A stretch of 64,000 nt of DNA, from contig JAFQOV010000006.1 of NCBI GenBank assembly GCA_017402995.1, positions 1-64,000 on the forward strand. The letters run 5' to 3'. The notes under the pieces were generated by a model. It did not search any database, was not told where the DNA came from, and saw only the letters and a program-made list of their open reading frames with translations. This DNA is from Candidatus Gastranaerophilales bacterium (GTDB lineage: Bacteria > Cyanobacteriota > Vampirovibrionia > Gastranaerophilales > Gastranaerophilaceae). A program made the position numbers and the translations under genes. Positions 53,820 to 61,881 of the stretch are shown here, piece after piece. Each line of letters starts with the position of its first letter. The first letter of the stretch is position 1.

Positions 53820-55649
53820 TGTAAAAGTAGACAATTGGCTATTTAGCGAAGATATTGTTTGGTCCATTCTGTTGAATTGCAACAATAATCTAGATTCGTA
53901 ATTTACCAAACGAGTATTTGCGCGCTCAATACGATTGTTCATGCTTTTAATTTGGTCGTTTAATGAATTTGTTTTATTTGCAAAATAACCATTTTCTGTG
54001 TTTAAAATGTTTGTTACGTTTGACAAAAGCGTATCAAACAAGCCGTTATTGGCTTCTGAAGTTAAACCATCAGATAACAATGTTTTTACAGAATCAAGAT
54101 TTTTAGACAAAGCTTCGTCTAACTTTTTCTCATCAATAGATAATTTTGTAATATCAGCCGAAGATGTTGAAATCCCAATTTGAGATAACATTGAATACAT
54201 GCCACCATTGTCATCAGACAAAGTTGTTGTGATTTGGCGAATTTGGCTCAAGATTGAATTTAAAGATGAATCGTTTCCAATTGCGCCAGTTGAAGAGCCA
54301 TATGATTTTGTAGTTGTAATAACGTCATTATACGCAGTTACAAAAGAATTCAATGCTTCTTTGACTTTTGTGTGGTCTCTTTCGATATCAAGATTAATTT
54401 CTCTGTCATCTTCAGAATTTCCAGAATATTCACTTGTCGGTTTTTTAATTGTGATTGAAAGATTGGAAATACCAGAAGATTCACCAGTGATTGTGTTTGA
54501 GGTAGAAATCACTTTGTTGCCATTAATATATGCAATTGCGTTTTGTCCCAAAGTTTGAGAGCCTTCTGCAATTTTTTCAGAATTATATCCGCTTGATTCC
54601 ATCAAACCAAGAACTTGCAAGAAATTTGTATTTTTTTCAGACAAACTGATATTGTTTTCGCCAGTTTGAGTAGAAGTTAAGATGAATTTATTTGTCAAAG
54701 AGTCATATGAAGCATTAACATTTGCTTCAGAGTTTCCGTTAATTCTTGAAATTAGATTGTTGATTGTTGTTTTGTCATCAATTTCAAAATCGACACCATT
54801 AATTGTAATTGTGCCACTATTGGCACTTTGACCCCAAGAATTTTTAAATTCAACACCATCTAAACCAGATTCAGCTGATGTGATTGATTTATCAGTATTA
54901 ACTAGAGAAATTGGATATGCGCTTGAATATTGATATGTTCCTGTTTTATCATGCAATTTAAGCGCAGCAGCAAAGTTTGAGGTATCTCCACTTGAACCCA
55001 AAACAAGCTCAGCGGAAGTATCCACCTCGTATGTTGTATTCATCCAATTTCCAACTTTTTTATAAGCGGAAATTTTTAAATTGCCATTTTCATCTATGTT
55101 TGCTTGAACAAGCTTATCTGTAACTTCGGAAATTCTATCAATTATTTGTTTAATTGTATCGTTTTCACCGATATCAATCGCATATTCTTTACCGTCTAAA
55201 AACATTGTAAAAGAACCAGCTTTTGCTTGTCCGTTTGCTAAATTCACAAATTTTGCATTTTGAACATTGGTTGAATTAACAATACCCAAGCTCTCAACAC
55301 TTTTTGCAACGGTTGAAGTAGCAATTTGTTGAATTCTTAAATTAACATTTTTAGCATTAACTGCGCCTGTCGAAGTAGCCGTTGCATACGCTGAATTTGA
55401 AGAATTAATCAACGTATTTGACCACATGTCAGTTGATGAATTATAAATTGTTTTTGTAAAAGTTTGAAGGGCACTTTGTAAAGTGCTATATTTTGTTTTC
55501 AGAGCGTTTACAGCAGAATTTTTGCTTTCCAAAGTAGACAACTTTGTTTCCAAAGGTGCCAATATTGAATTTTCTTTGGCGCTTACCAGCTGTGAGACCC
55601 AGCTATCGATATCGAAACCGGAACCGACCCCTGTAATAGTAGCTGACAT
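53805..55649 (-). CDS. fliD: Flagellar hook-associated protein 2 (filament cap)
   Basis: FliD of 614 residues, the cap that helps flagellin fold at the filament tip. The N-terminal TGVGSGFDIDSWVSQLVSAKE and a coiled-coil D0/D1 region, a variable Ser/Thr/Asn-rich centre with FliD repeats (SGTITINGVDFEIDDKTTINNLISRIN), and the C-terminal coiled coil (NSLNDQIKSMNNRIERANTRL, YESRLLLQFNRMDQTIS) are all typical. AAAAGGA precedes the ATG. No other flagellar structural gene lies in the window. The stop overlaps rlmN. Confidence 0.95.
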   Translation of the reverse strand: MSATITGVGSGFDIDSWVSQLVSAKENSILAPLETKLSTLESKNSAVNALKTKYSTLQSALQTFTKTIYNSSTDMWSNTLINSSNSAYATATSTGAVNAKNVNLRIQQIATSTVAKSVESLGIVNSTNVQNAKFVNLANGQAKAGSFTMFLDGKEYAIDIGENDTIKQIIDRISEVTDKLVQANIDENGNLKISAYKKVGNWMNTTYEVDTSAELVLGSSGDTSNFAAALKLHDKTGTYQYSSAYPISLVNTDKSITSAESGLDGVEFKNSWGQSANSGTITINGVDFEIDDKTTINNLISRINGNSEANVNASYDSLTNKFILTSTQTGENNISLSEKNTNFLQVLGLMESSGYNSEKIAEGSQTLGQNAIAYINGNKVISTSNTITGESSGISNLSITIKKPTSEYSGNSEDDREINLDIERDHTKVKEALNSFVTAYNDVITTTKSYGSSTGAIGNDSSLNSILSQIRQITTTLSDDNGGMYSMLSQIGISTSSADITKLSIDEKKLDEALSKNLDSVKTLLSDGLTSEANNGLFDTLLSNVTNILNTENGYFANKTNSLNDQIKSMNNRIERANTRLVNYESRLLLQFNRMDQTISSLNSQLSTFTSYFS

Positions 55650-55749
55650 TTACAAAATCCTTTTCAACTTAACTAATTAACATGTCCTTATGTGTTTAAA
55701 TGTGTCTAATAAACCCTATTGGGGTAAAATTCCACATCCCCATTAAATT

Positions 55750-55766
55750 ATAACATTAAATGTTAT
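55750..55766. repeat. Perfect 17-base palindrome upstream of fliD
   Basis: ATAACATT-A-AATGTTAT, about 100 bases upstream of the fliD start and 70 bases downstream of the XRE gene. It could be an operator or a hairpin. A second TAACATTT follows at 55773. Confidence 0.4.
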
Positions 55767-55834
55767 CTAATTTAACATTTTGTAAAAATAATCATATTAT
55801 AAAAGGATATTTCCCTTACAACCTCGCGTTTTTG

Positions 55835-56158
55835 CTATATATGAAACCTTAGCGCCAAGAAAATTTGGTAAACTATTCTTAACAATTTTGAATCTGCTTC
55901 AAGGGCTTTAAAAAGCTCATCTTTAATCTCTTCTGTTGATTTAATGTCAGTAAATTTATAGAGTTCATATGGTTCAACTTTCAAAGCATTTGCAATTTTT
56001 TGCAAAGTATCAATAGAAGGTGCAAATTTACCGTTTTCAATATAGCTAATGTTTGGGACACCGATATCAACAATTTCGGCCAACTGTTCTTGCGTCATGT
56101 TTTTTGATTTTCTGACTAGTTTAATCTTTTGACCCAATTGTTTTTTAAGATCGTTCAT
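55835..56158 (-). CDS. XRE-family helix-turn-helix regulator
   Basis: A 107-residue DNA-binding protein. The HTH is typical: LRKSKNMTQEQLAEIVDIGVPNISYIENGKFAPSIDTLQKIANAL (seen with KLV before LRKS replaced by LVRKSK). The C-terminal 40 residues are helical and may dimerise. The start is the ATG at 56158, 9 bases after GGAG; a TTG two codons earlier is possible. An extended -10 (TGT-TATAAT) at 56204-56196 precedes it and overlaps an inverted repeat, so it probably represses itself. Confidence 0.88.
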   Translation of the reverse strand: MNDLKKQLGQKIKLVRKSKNMTQEQLAEIVDIGVPNISYIENGKFAPSIDTLQKIANALKVEPYELYKFTDIKSTEEIKDELFKALEADSKLLRIVYQIFLALRFHI

Positions 56159-56187
56159 GCTCAAAACTCCAGTTAAATTATTTATTT

Positions 56188-56249
56188 AATTTTGCATTAT
56201 AACAATCAAAAAAATAATAGCATTGCACATTATTTTTTAATGCAAAATT
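56188..56249. promoter_or_regulatory. Paired inverted repeat between divergent promoters
   Basis: AATTTTGCATTA (56188-56199) and its exact reverse complement TAATGCAAAATT (56238-56249). The left arm overlaps the -10 of the XRE gene; the right arm lies just upstream of a plus-strand TATAAT (56263-56268). Likely operators for the XRE protein (inference). Confidence 0.5.
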
Positions 56250-56274
56250 TAATATTGTATAGTATAATATTAAT

Positions 56275-56396
56275 GAACTACTATATAAAATAAGGAAAAA
56301 ATTAAAGTATTAGACAAAAAAATAATACAGCAAGCTGTATTAAAAGATTTTCATATTATTTTTGTGTTTAGTGGGGGCACTTGCTCCCTTTTTTTT
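56275..56396 (+). ncRNA. Candidate short transcript divergent from the XRE gene
   Basis: A plus-strand TATAAT (56263-56268) and the terminator at 56373-56396 bracket about 120 bases with no convincing ORF; it contains only a six-codon ORF at 56273 and a TACAGC/GCTGTA hairpin near 56326-56340. Either a small RNA or a very small gene. It is convergent with the GH57 gene. Confidence 0.35.
56373..56396 (+). terminator. Plus-strand terminator between GH57 and XRE genes
   Basis: GGGGGCA / TGCTCCC stem with one G-U pair and a 2-base loop, then eight T residues (56389-56396). On the minus strand it lacks a T tract, so it does not serve the GH57 gene. Confidence 0.75.
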
Positions 56397-58905
56397 AGAC
56401 TTTTCCTGTTAAACTATCAATTTTTTGCTGATAAAAATCCATATTGATATTTAACTTGCGACCAATATTTAACAACATTAAAAAGATTGGGCGAGTTTCA
56501 AGTTTTTCATCTTTAGATATTTTTTCATAAAACGCTTCAAAATCATCACAAAACATTTCATAATAAACATTTTGCGCGGTTGCGATTTGAATATCTATAT
56601 CTAATTTTTCCATAACATCAAAGAAATTTAAAAGCTCTTGTGCGTTTTTTGTTGTGACATTTGCTTTTAAATTTGAAATTAATTCCAATAGTCTTGAAGA
56701 CAAAATCATTGGCGCTTTTGAGGCGTTTAATTTAATGTTAAATTTATCTGCCAAGTTTTTGATTTCAAGCAAACGTTTAACAATTTGTTTGTCATCAAAT
56801 GTTTTATTTTTTTCCAACAATTCATCTAAATCTGATAAAAGAGTATATTTAGCACAAACCCTAAATCCCTCTGGAATATCCATACCAAGCTCGTTTAAAT
56901 ACGAAATTGGCACAAGCAAGCTGTCATATAAGTCTTTATATGTATCAGAAACTTTGTTCATTTTTGAAATAATCAAATTTTTCAAAATATTTTTTCTTTT
57001 ATCGATTGGAATGTCTTTTAAAGAATAGAATTTTGAACCAAAATAAAGCTCTATTGCTTGCAGGGTATCAACAATATTGCCCTTTTTGAAAGAATTTAAA
57101 ATTTCTTTTCGCTCTAAATTGTAATCATCAATTGAAGTAAACTCTTTTGTTGCACAATAAAAATCATAGTTTGATGTTTGCAACATCACAAAATTCATAT
57201 CAGTTTCTTCCAAAGTGATATCTGATACGATTTCAAGTCGACCAAAACTTAAAGTATTATTTAAGTTTTCATATTTTTTATAGTGATTTTGTTTGATATT
57301 GTAGCAATATAGTTTTTGATTTTTTGCACTTTGCTTTTCTTCATCATTAAAGGTCATCTCAATTGCACATTGTGCAGAAATCTCTTTAACGCCGACAGCA
57401 GAAGGTTTTACCCAACGATTAAAGATATCTTTTCCGTTTCCAAATTCAACAATATTGCTTTTTGCCTTTTGTAAAATTGAAAGGAAAGTTTTTTCATAGC
57501 TTGTCTTTGAAAACTCAGAAGCCAATTGCATTGCGCGATATGCGTATTTCATAATTTGAACGGTTTCAATACCGGAAATATCCGCAAAAAACCAACCGCA
57601 ACTAGTATACATCAATTGCGCAAAACGTTGAATTTCAAGAAGTTTAATCGCTTTGACTTTGTCTTGATGTGTTAAATTCTTTTTGGCATTTTCTTTGAAA
57701 AACTTTTCAACAGATTTATGACTTCTGTCTAAAATAACGTCAATATAATTATTTCTTGCTTCCCAAAAATCGCTAAAATATTTGCTACCATGAATAGAAC
57801 AAAGTTTAACAAGCTCATCTCTTAAATAGTCAAATGCTTGACGCAATGGCTTTCTCCACTTTTGATTCCAAAAAGCTTGCGCACCTGTTGAGCAACCGCA
57901 ATCTTCCATCCATCTGCCAACGCCGTGACTACAACTCCAAGCAGACACGGGTTTAATATCTACTTCGTATTCTGGTGGGAATTTTTCTCTAAATTCACCA
58001 TAGTTTGTAATTTCAAAGCCAAGATTTTTTGCACCAACTCTCAAAACATATGACAATGCCATATCGCCAAATTTTGTGTGGTGTCCATAGCTTTCGCCAT
58101 CTGTTGCAATGTTAACTAATTGTGGGTGATTTCTTGAACCAACAAAACCATCATTCAAGCGATAAGAAAATTTAGCCCCATCTTGTAATAAATTATCAAA
58201 AGCAACAGATTTAGAAATCGAACCATCATAGAAAAATAAATCGATATATTTTTGTTTATCTGTTCCTTCAACAAAATATCTATATGCTCTTGATGGGTCA
58301 ATTGAACCCCAGCTCACATCTTGCCAAGAGTTTTCGCCAATTTTATTAATACATTTTGCTTGATGTGGCGATAAAATCGTATATTTAACTCCGCAATCAA
58401 TCAAAACTTCAAGCGTTTGTGCGTCAACCGCAGTTTCTGCAAGCCAAATGCCTTCAGAGTTTCTGCCAAATCTTTTTTGAAAGTCTTTCAATCCCCAAAT
58501 AACTTGAGTAATTTTATCATTTTGATTTGCTAATGGCATAATAATATGGTTATAAACCTGCGCTATTGCGCAACCATGCCCGCCATACATTTCAATGGAT
58601 TTTTTATCTGCTTCTAAAATTCTTCTATAAGCTTCAGGGTCGTTCACCTCTAGCCAACTCAAAAGCGTTGGTCCAAAATTAAAGCTCATGTATTGATAAT
58701 TATTTGAAATTTCGATAATAGAATTTTTGCCGTCAACAATTCTAGACGCGCCATTTGGACTATAACATTGCCAAGAAATTTTCTCATTCCAATCATGATG
58801 AGGAGTTGCGCTTTCTTGAATTTCGATTTCTTCTATCCAAGGGTTTTCGCGCGGCGGCTGATAAAAATGTCCATGAATTGTTAAAAATTTATCGTTATTG
58901 CTCAT
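56395..58905 (-). CDS. Glycoside hydrolase family 57 enzyme (alpha-glucan active)
   Basis: An 836-residue cytoplasmic enzyme. GH57 motifs: HGHFYQPPRE (residues 11-20), GGHGCA, nucleophile E157 in EGIWLAETAVD, and acid/base D269 in ATDGESYGHH. The long C-terminal half resembles the DUF3536 extension that follows this GH57 type in many bacteria. GH57 enzymes act as amylases, amylopullulanases, branching enzymes or 4-alpha-glucanotransferases; the exact activity is not settled here. With malQ and the GH13 gene it supports alpha-glucan turnover. There is no signal peptide. A short GGA precedes the ATG. Confidence 0.88.
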   Translation of the reverse strand: MSNNDKFLTIHGHFYQPPRENPWIEEIEIQESATPHHDWNEKISWQCYSPNGASRIVDGKNSIIEISNNYQYMSFNFGPTLLSWLEVNDPEAYRRILEADKKSIEMYGGHGCAIAQVYNHIIMPLANQNDKITQVIWGLKDFQKRFGRNSEGIWLAETAVDAQTLEVLIDCGVKYTILSPHQAKCINKIGENSWQDVSWGSIDPSRAYRYFVEGTDKQKYIDLFFYDGSISKSVAFDNLLQDGAKFSYRLNDGFVGSRNHPQLVNIATDGESYGHHTKFGDMALSYVLRVGAKNLGFEITNYGEFREKFPPEYEVDIKPVSAWSCSHGVGRWMEDCGCSTGAQAFWNQKWRKPLRQAFDYLRDELVKLCSIHGSKYFSDFWEARNNYIDVILDRSHKSVEKFFKENAKKNLTHQDKVKAIKLLEIQRFAQLMYTSCGWFFADISGIETVQIMKYAYRAMQLASEFSKTSYEKTFLSILQKAKSNIVEFGNGKDIFNRWVKPSAVGVKEISAQCAIEMTFNDEEKQSAKNQKLYCYNIKQNHYKKYENLNNTLSFGRLEIVSDITLEETDMNFVMLQTSNYDFYCATKEFTSIDDYNLERKEILNSFKKGNIVDTLQAIELYFGSKFYSLKDIPIDKRKNILKNLIISKMNKVSDTYKDLYDSLLVPISYLNELGMDIPEGFRVCAKYTLLSDLDELLEKNKTFDDKQIVKRLLEIKNLADKFNIKLNASKAPMILSSRLLELISNLKANVTTKNAQELLNFFDVMEKLDIDIQIATAQNVYYEMFCDDFEAFYEKISKDEKLETRPIFLMLLNIGRKLNINMDFYQQKIDSLTGKV

Positions 58906-58942
58906 TTTCTAATCCGTCAACTATTCTATTAACAAGTTAAGT

Positions 58943-59443
58943 TTATTTATTGTCTTCTTTTTTTGCTTTTTTAATAACATTAATTGAAATTATATCAAGC
59001 CAAGGGTCGTTTAAAGCAACAGAAAACTCTTTTGCTACAATTTCAATTCTATCGCCCGAATCAAGATCAATGTGCTTTTCAGCCAAATCTTTTTTCATGA
59101 ATAATTTCATTTCAGATAATGGAATATTGTGGTCTAATACGTCATCTCTTTGTATTAAAATGCCGATATAGTCCTTTGATTCGCGCAACGCTTTTTTATA
59201 GTCCAAACCAAGAGTTGAAAATTTATCAAAAGTGGCTTGAATTTTCACTGTTTTATTTAAATATTTAGCTGGGTTATTAACTATGCTTAGTGATGTTGTA
59301 TTAATTGGGGCAACTTTTTTAACACTTTGCGCTTGAGTTTTTGGCGCTTGAGCTGCATTTTGACTCAAGGCTTTATCAAATAATCCATTAAAAAAAATTG
59401 CCAAAACAAAAATTGATGTTGTTAATATTACTTTTTTATTCAT
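58943..59443 (-). CDS. Unknown exported protein, probable OB fold
   Basis: A 166-residue protein with an N-terminal signal segment (about residues 4-20, VILTTSIFVLAIFFNGLF) and an Ala/Gln-rich linker. It is followed by a beta-rich domain (IVNNPAKYLNKTVKIQATFDKF, GILIQRDDVLDH, DSGDRIEIVAKEFSVALNDPWLDIISINVI) that reads like an OB fold for binding ligands or nucleic acid. AGAGGAAA precedes the ATG. It lies 37 bases upstream of the GH57 gene on the same strand. The function is unknown. Confidence 0.72.
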   Translation of the reverse strand: MNKKVILTTSIFVLAIFFNGLFDKALSQNAAQAPKTQAQSVKKVAPINTTSLSIVNNPAKYLNKTVKIQATFDKFSTLGLDYKKALRESKDYIGILIQRDDVLDHNIPLSEMKLFMKKDLAEKHIDLDSGDRIEIVAKEFSVALNDPWLDIISINVIKKAKKEDNK

Positions 59444-59482
59444 TATTTCCTCTGTATTTTAATAATTAGTTTAGCATATTTT

Positions 59483-60379
59483 TTAACTATTTAAAATATC
59501 AATTTCGGCATTAGACAATTTTAAATATTTAATTTGATTATGATATGCCATATTTAAAACTTCATCTTCAGATAAAATTTCTTTTTCAATTAATTGAGCA
59601 CAAATTTCATCTAGAGTCATAGATGAACCTGCTAAAGTTCCATTTTCGTCTTTGCCATTGGGTTTAATTTTTTTATTACAAAAAATAATTTCCCTATCAA
59701 ACGAAGCAACAGGTAAACTATCAGAGATTAAAAGGATTTTATCTTTTGGTTTTGTTTTTAAAACTAATTTAATCATATCAAGTGATAGATGTTTTAAATC
59801 GGCGATAATTTCACAATATATTTCATCATTAACTAATGCTTCAAGTGCAACTGATGGGTTTCTGTGGTGAATTTGAGGCATTGCATTAAATAGATGTGTA
59901 ATTCCAACACAATCACCAATTTTTTCGCTAGTTGTGTGTCCTGTTTGGGTAATAATATTTTTTTCATTTAAATATTTAATTAAATCAATATCTTCTTCAG
60001 ATGCTATTGTAACTATTTTAATAATATCTTCATAAACACCAACAAGCGTTTTAAAGTTTTCAACTGTTGGTTTTAAAAAATTGTTTTTATCTTGAATACC
60101 TGATTTATTCGGACTTAAAAACGTTCCTTCTAAATGAACACCAATTAAAAAAGCTTCATTTTCCTTTTTTTCAAATTGCTCATTTTTTATTTTTTTAAAA
60201 ATTTCAAGCTGTTTTTGAATATTTTGACTGCTTTCCCCAACAAGAGTTGGGCAAATTGCTTTGATATTTTTTTCATACATCTTTTTTAAAAGAAATTTAA
60301 TTTCATCATAATTTGCAAAATTAAAATCAACACCAAATGCACCATGGGTATGTATGTCAATAAATTTAAGATTATTCAA
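59483..60379 (-). CDS. nagA: N-acetylglucosamine-6-phosphate deacetylase, short form
   Basis: Amidohydrolase of about 298 residues. Metal-binding and family motifs: IDIHTHG (residues 7-13), GVHLEGTFLSPNKSG, TGHTTS, HLFNAMPQIHHR, and LISDSLPVA. NagA removes the acetyl group from GlcNAc-6-P. The usual beta-sandwich N-terminus (about 50 residues) is missing, so it is about 80 residues shorter than most. The TTG start at 60379 is chosen because AAAAGGA lies 7 bases upstream; the longer frame (60439) has no support. nagB is not in the window. Confidence 0.83.
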   Translation of the reverse strand: MNNLKFIDIHTHGAFGVDFNFANYDEIKFLLKKMYEKNIKAICPTLVGESSQNIQKQLEIFKKIKNEQFEKKENEAFLIGVHLEGTFLSPNKSGIQDKNNFLKPTVENFKTLVGVYEDIIKIVTIASEEDIDLIKYLNEKNIITQTGHTTSEKIGDCVGITHLFNAMPQIHHRNPSVALEALVNDEIYCEIIADLKHLSLDMIKLVLKTKPKDKILLISDSLPVASFDREIIFCNKKIKPNGKDENGTLAGSSMTLDEICAQLIEKEILSEDEVLNMAYHNQIKYLKLSNAEIDILNS

Positions 60380-60535
60380 TTTGACTTTCCTTTTAAAAAC
60401 ATTAAATAAACATATATTATTATAGCGTGGTTTTATCAAAATGTTAACAAATGTAACAAAACTTTTATTAATCCTAAAGTATTATAATCATAATGTCGTA
60501 TATGTCACTGTGGATATTAAGGAAAAGGTGACAAT

Positions 60536-61555
60536 ATGGGATTAGCAGCAAGTCAAGCTCGCTTTCTTGGTTTAACTGCGAGGAAAACAAACGTTGAATA
60601 TCAAGGTCAACAAATCAATCAGGCAAGAACCGCATTATCTAACGAAGTTATGGGGTTATATGACAAGTACTCACGTCTTGAAGTACCAACTCCGCCTTCT
60701 GTAAATGATTATACAAAAACGGTTTATCAAGTTGACAACACATACAATGACTATCGAATTGATACTTTCACAAGAATTAATGAAGGTGAATATGAAGGTT
60801 ATTACAATGTTTCGTTAATGTGTGACGAAAAAATTGCAACTCCAAGAACCATAACTCAAAAAGATAGCGTTATAGAAATGCGCAAAAATGGAGATAACTA
60901 TTCATATTTAAGCTTCGCATTTGGTACAGATAACTTTGTATTTGATAGAACAAATCCAGAACTTTCTACAATCACTGAAATCACAGGCGATTATGAAAAA
61001 TATCCTGGTTTACCAACAATTATGGGCGAAAACACAACTGGCACATATTATATGTATTCTAAAAACGGAATAAATTATTATACATCTAAAGATGACCTAG
61101 ATTGCACAGATTTTGAAGTTGTTGATGGCAAAAATATGTATTATGGCGATTACGCATTTGATTATCAAGGCGAATATACTGACCAAAAAACAGTAAATGC
61201 AATCGCAGCGATAACACAAGAATCAAATGGAAGATTATCTACAATTCAAATTTTAAGTTGTGAAGATGATTTAGATTTAGTTGGAAATACATATTCAATT
61301 ACAACAACAAAAGAAGACGACCAATTAGCATATCAAGACGCAATGAACCAATATAATTATGACAAAATGGTTTACGAACGCGAAGTTGAAAAAATCAATA
61401 AAAAGACAAAAGAAATCCAAGAACAAGATAGAAGCTTAGAGTTGCAATTAAACCAACTTGATACCGAACAAAAAGCGCTATCAACAGAAATGGAATCAAT
61501 TTCAAAAGTAATTGAAGAAACAATAGATTCAGTTTTCAAAACATTTAGCGGTTAA
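60536..61555 (+). CDS. Unknown protein with MGLAASQARFLGLTARK N-terminus and C-terminal coiled coil
   Basis: A 339-residue protein. Its first 37 residues (MGLAASQARFLGLTARKTNV, then EYQGQQINQARTALSNE) form a strongly amphipathic helix. I recall this N-terminus as recurring in proteins of this lineage, without a known function. The middle is Tyr/Asp-rich and beta-like, and the last 70 residues form a coiled coil (EVEKINKKTKEIQEQDRSLE to the end). The helix-head and coiled-coil-tail layout resembles flagellin-like or hook-associated secreted proteins, which would suit a flagellated cell, but this is only analogy. AAGGAAAAGGTG precedes the ATG, and TATAAT lies at 60483-60488. Confidence 0.75.
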   Translation: MGLAASQARFLGLTARKTNVEYQGQQINQARTALSNEVMGLYDKYSRLEVPTPPSVNDYTKTVYQVDNTYNDYRIDTFTRINEGEYEGYYNVSLMCDEKIATPRTITQKDSVIEMRKNGDNYSYLSFAFGTDNFVFDRTNPELSTITEITGDYEKYPGLPTIMGENTTGTYYMYSKNGINYYTSKDDLDCTDFEVVDGKNMYYGDYAFDYQGEYTDQKTVNAIAAITQESNGRLSTIQILSCEDDLDLVGNTYSITTTKEDDQLAYQDAMNQYNYDKMVYEREVEKINKKTKEIQEQDRSLELQLNQLDTEQKALSTEMESISKVIEETIDSVFKTFSG

Positions 61556-61558
61556 TGA

Positions 61559-61582
61559 AAAAGCGAGGGAAACCTCGCTTTT
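61559..61582. terminator. Bidirectional terminator between convergent genes
   Basis: AAAAGCGAGG / CCTCGCTTTT with a GAAA tetraloop (61559-61582). Both sides are A/T-rich, so it can serve both the gene ending at 61555 and the minus-strand gene ending at 61581. Confidence 0.85.
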
Positions 61583-61766
61583 AATATGCTTTAAAAAATC
61601 TTTGACTTGTGCCGCCTTCGCCAACGCGAATTTTAATCTCGCGCATACATCTTGGACAGCGCCCCTGATAAAAGGTGCCTTCTTTGTTTTTATATATTCT
61701 TCCATAGACATTACAACATTCAAACATAATCCCCAAGAAGTTTTTTGCTTTATTTTCATCACTCAT
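61581..61766 (-). CDS. Small zinc-finger protein
   Basis: A 61-residue protein. Cysteines in FECCNVYG and RCPRCMREIKIRVGEGGT could bind zinc, and the tail GEGGTSQRFFKAY is ordered-looking and distinctive. The function is unknown. The ATG has no SD; TATCAT lies six bases upstream, so a leaderless mRNA is likely. A longer overlapping frame (61529-61762) in the same region is rejected because it lacks these motifs. Confidence 0.65.
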   Translation of the reverse strand: MSDENKAKNFLGIMFECCNVYGRIYKNKEGTFYQGRCPRCMREIKIRVGEGGTSQRFFKAY

Positions 61767-61778
61767 ATTAATATGATA
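61767..61778 (-). promoter_or_regulatory. Promoter -10 of the small zinc-finger gene, predicted leaderless
   Basis: On the minus strand TATCAT (61778-61773), then ATTAAT (six bases), then the ATG at 61766. No SD. Confidence 0.45.
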
Positions 61779-61881
61779 GCTTTTTTATAAATTTTAAAAT
61801 CGGTTTTTTGTTCGAATTTTTTGCAATTTTATAAAAAACATTGTAAAATAAGACAAAATAGTATTATGAGGACAAGTACCC

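Noticed and set aside
56301-56400. A plus-strand frame starting at ATT after AAGG, running through the terminator near 56396
   Set aside because: It has no normal start codon, and the frame would pass through the terminator hairpin and T tract; non-coding RNA is more likely.
61529-61762. A 77-codon minus-strand frame over the small zinc-finger gene
   Set aside because: It overlaps the frame at 61581-61766, which has CxxC motifs, a terminator at its end and a fitting promoter; the longer one has none of these.
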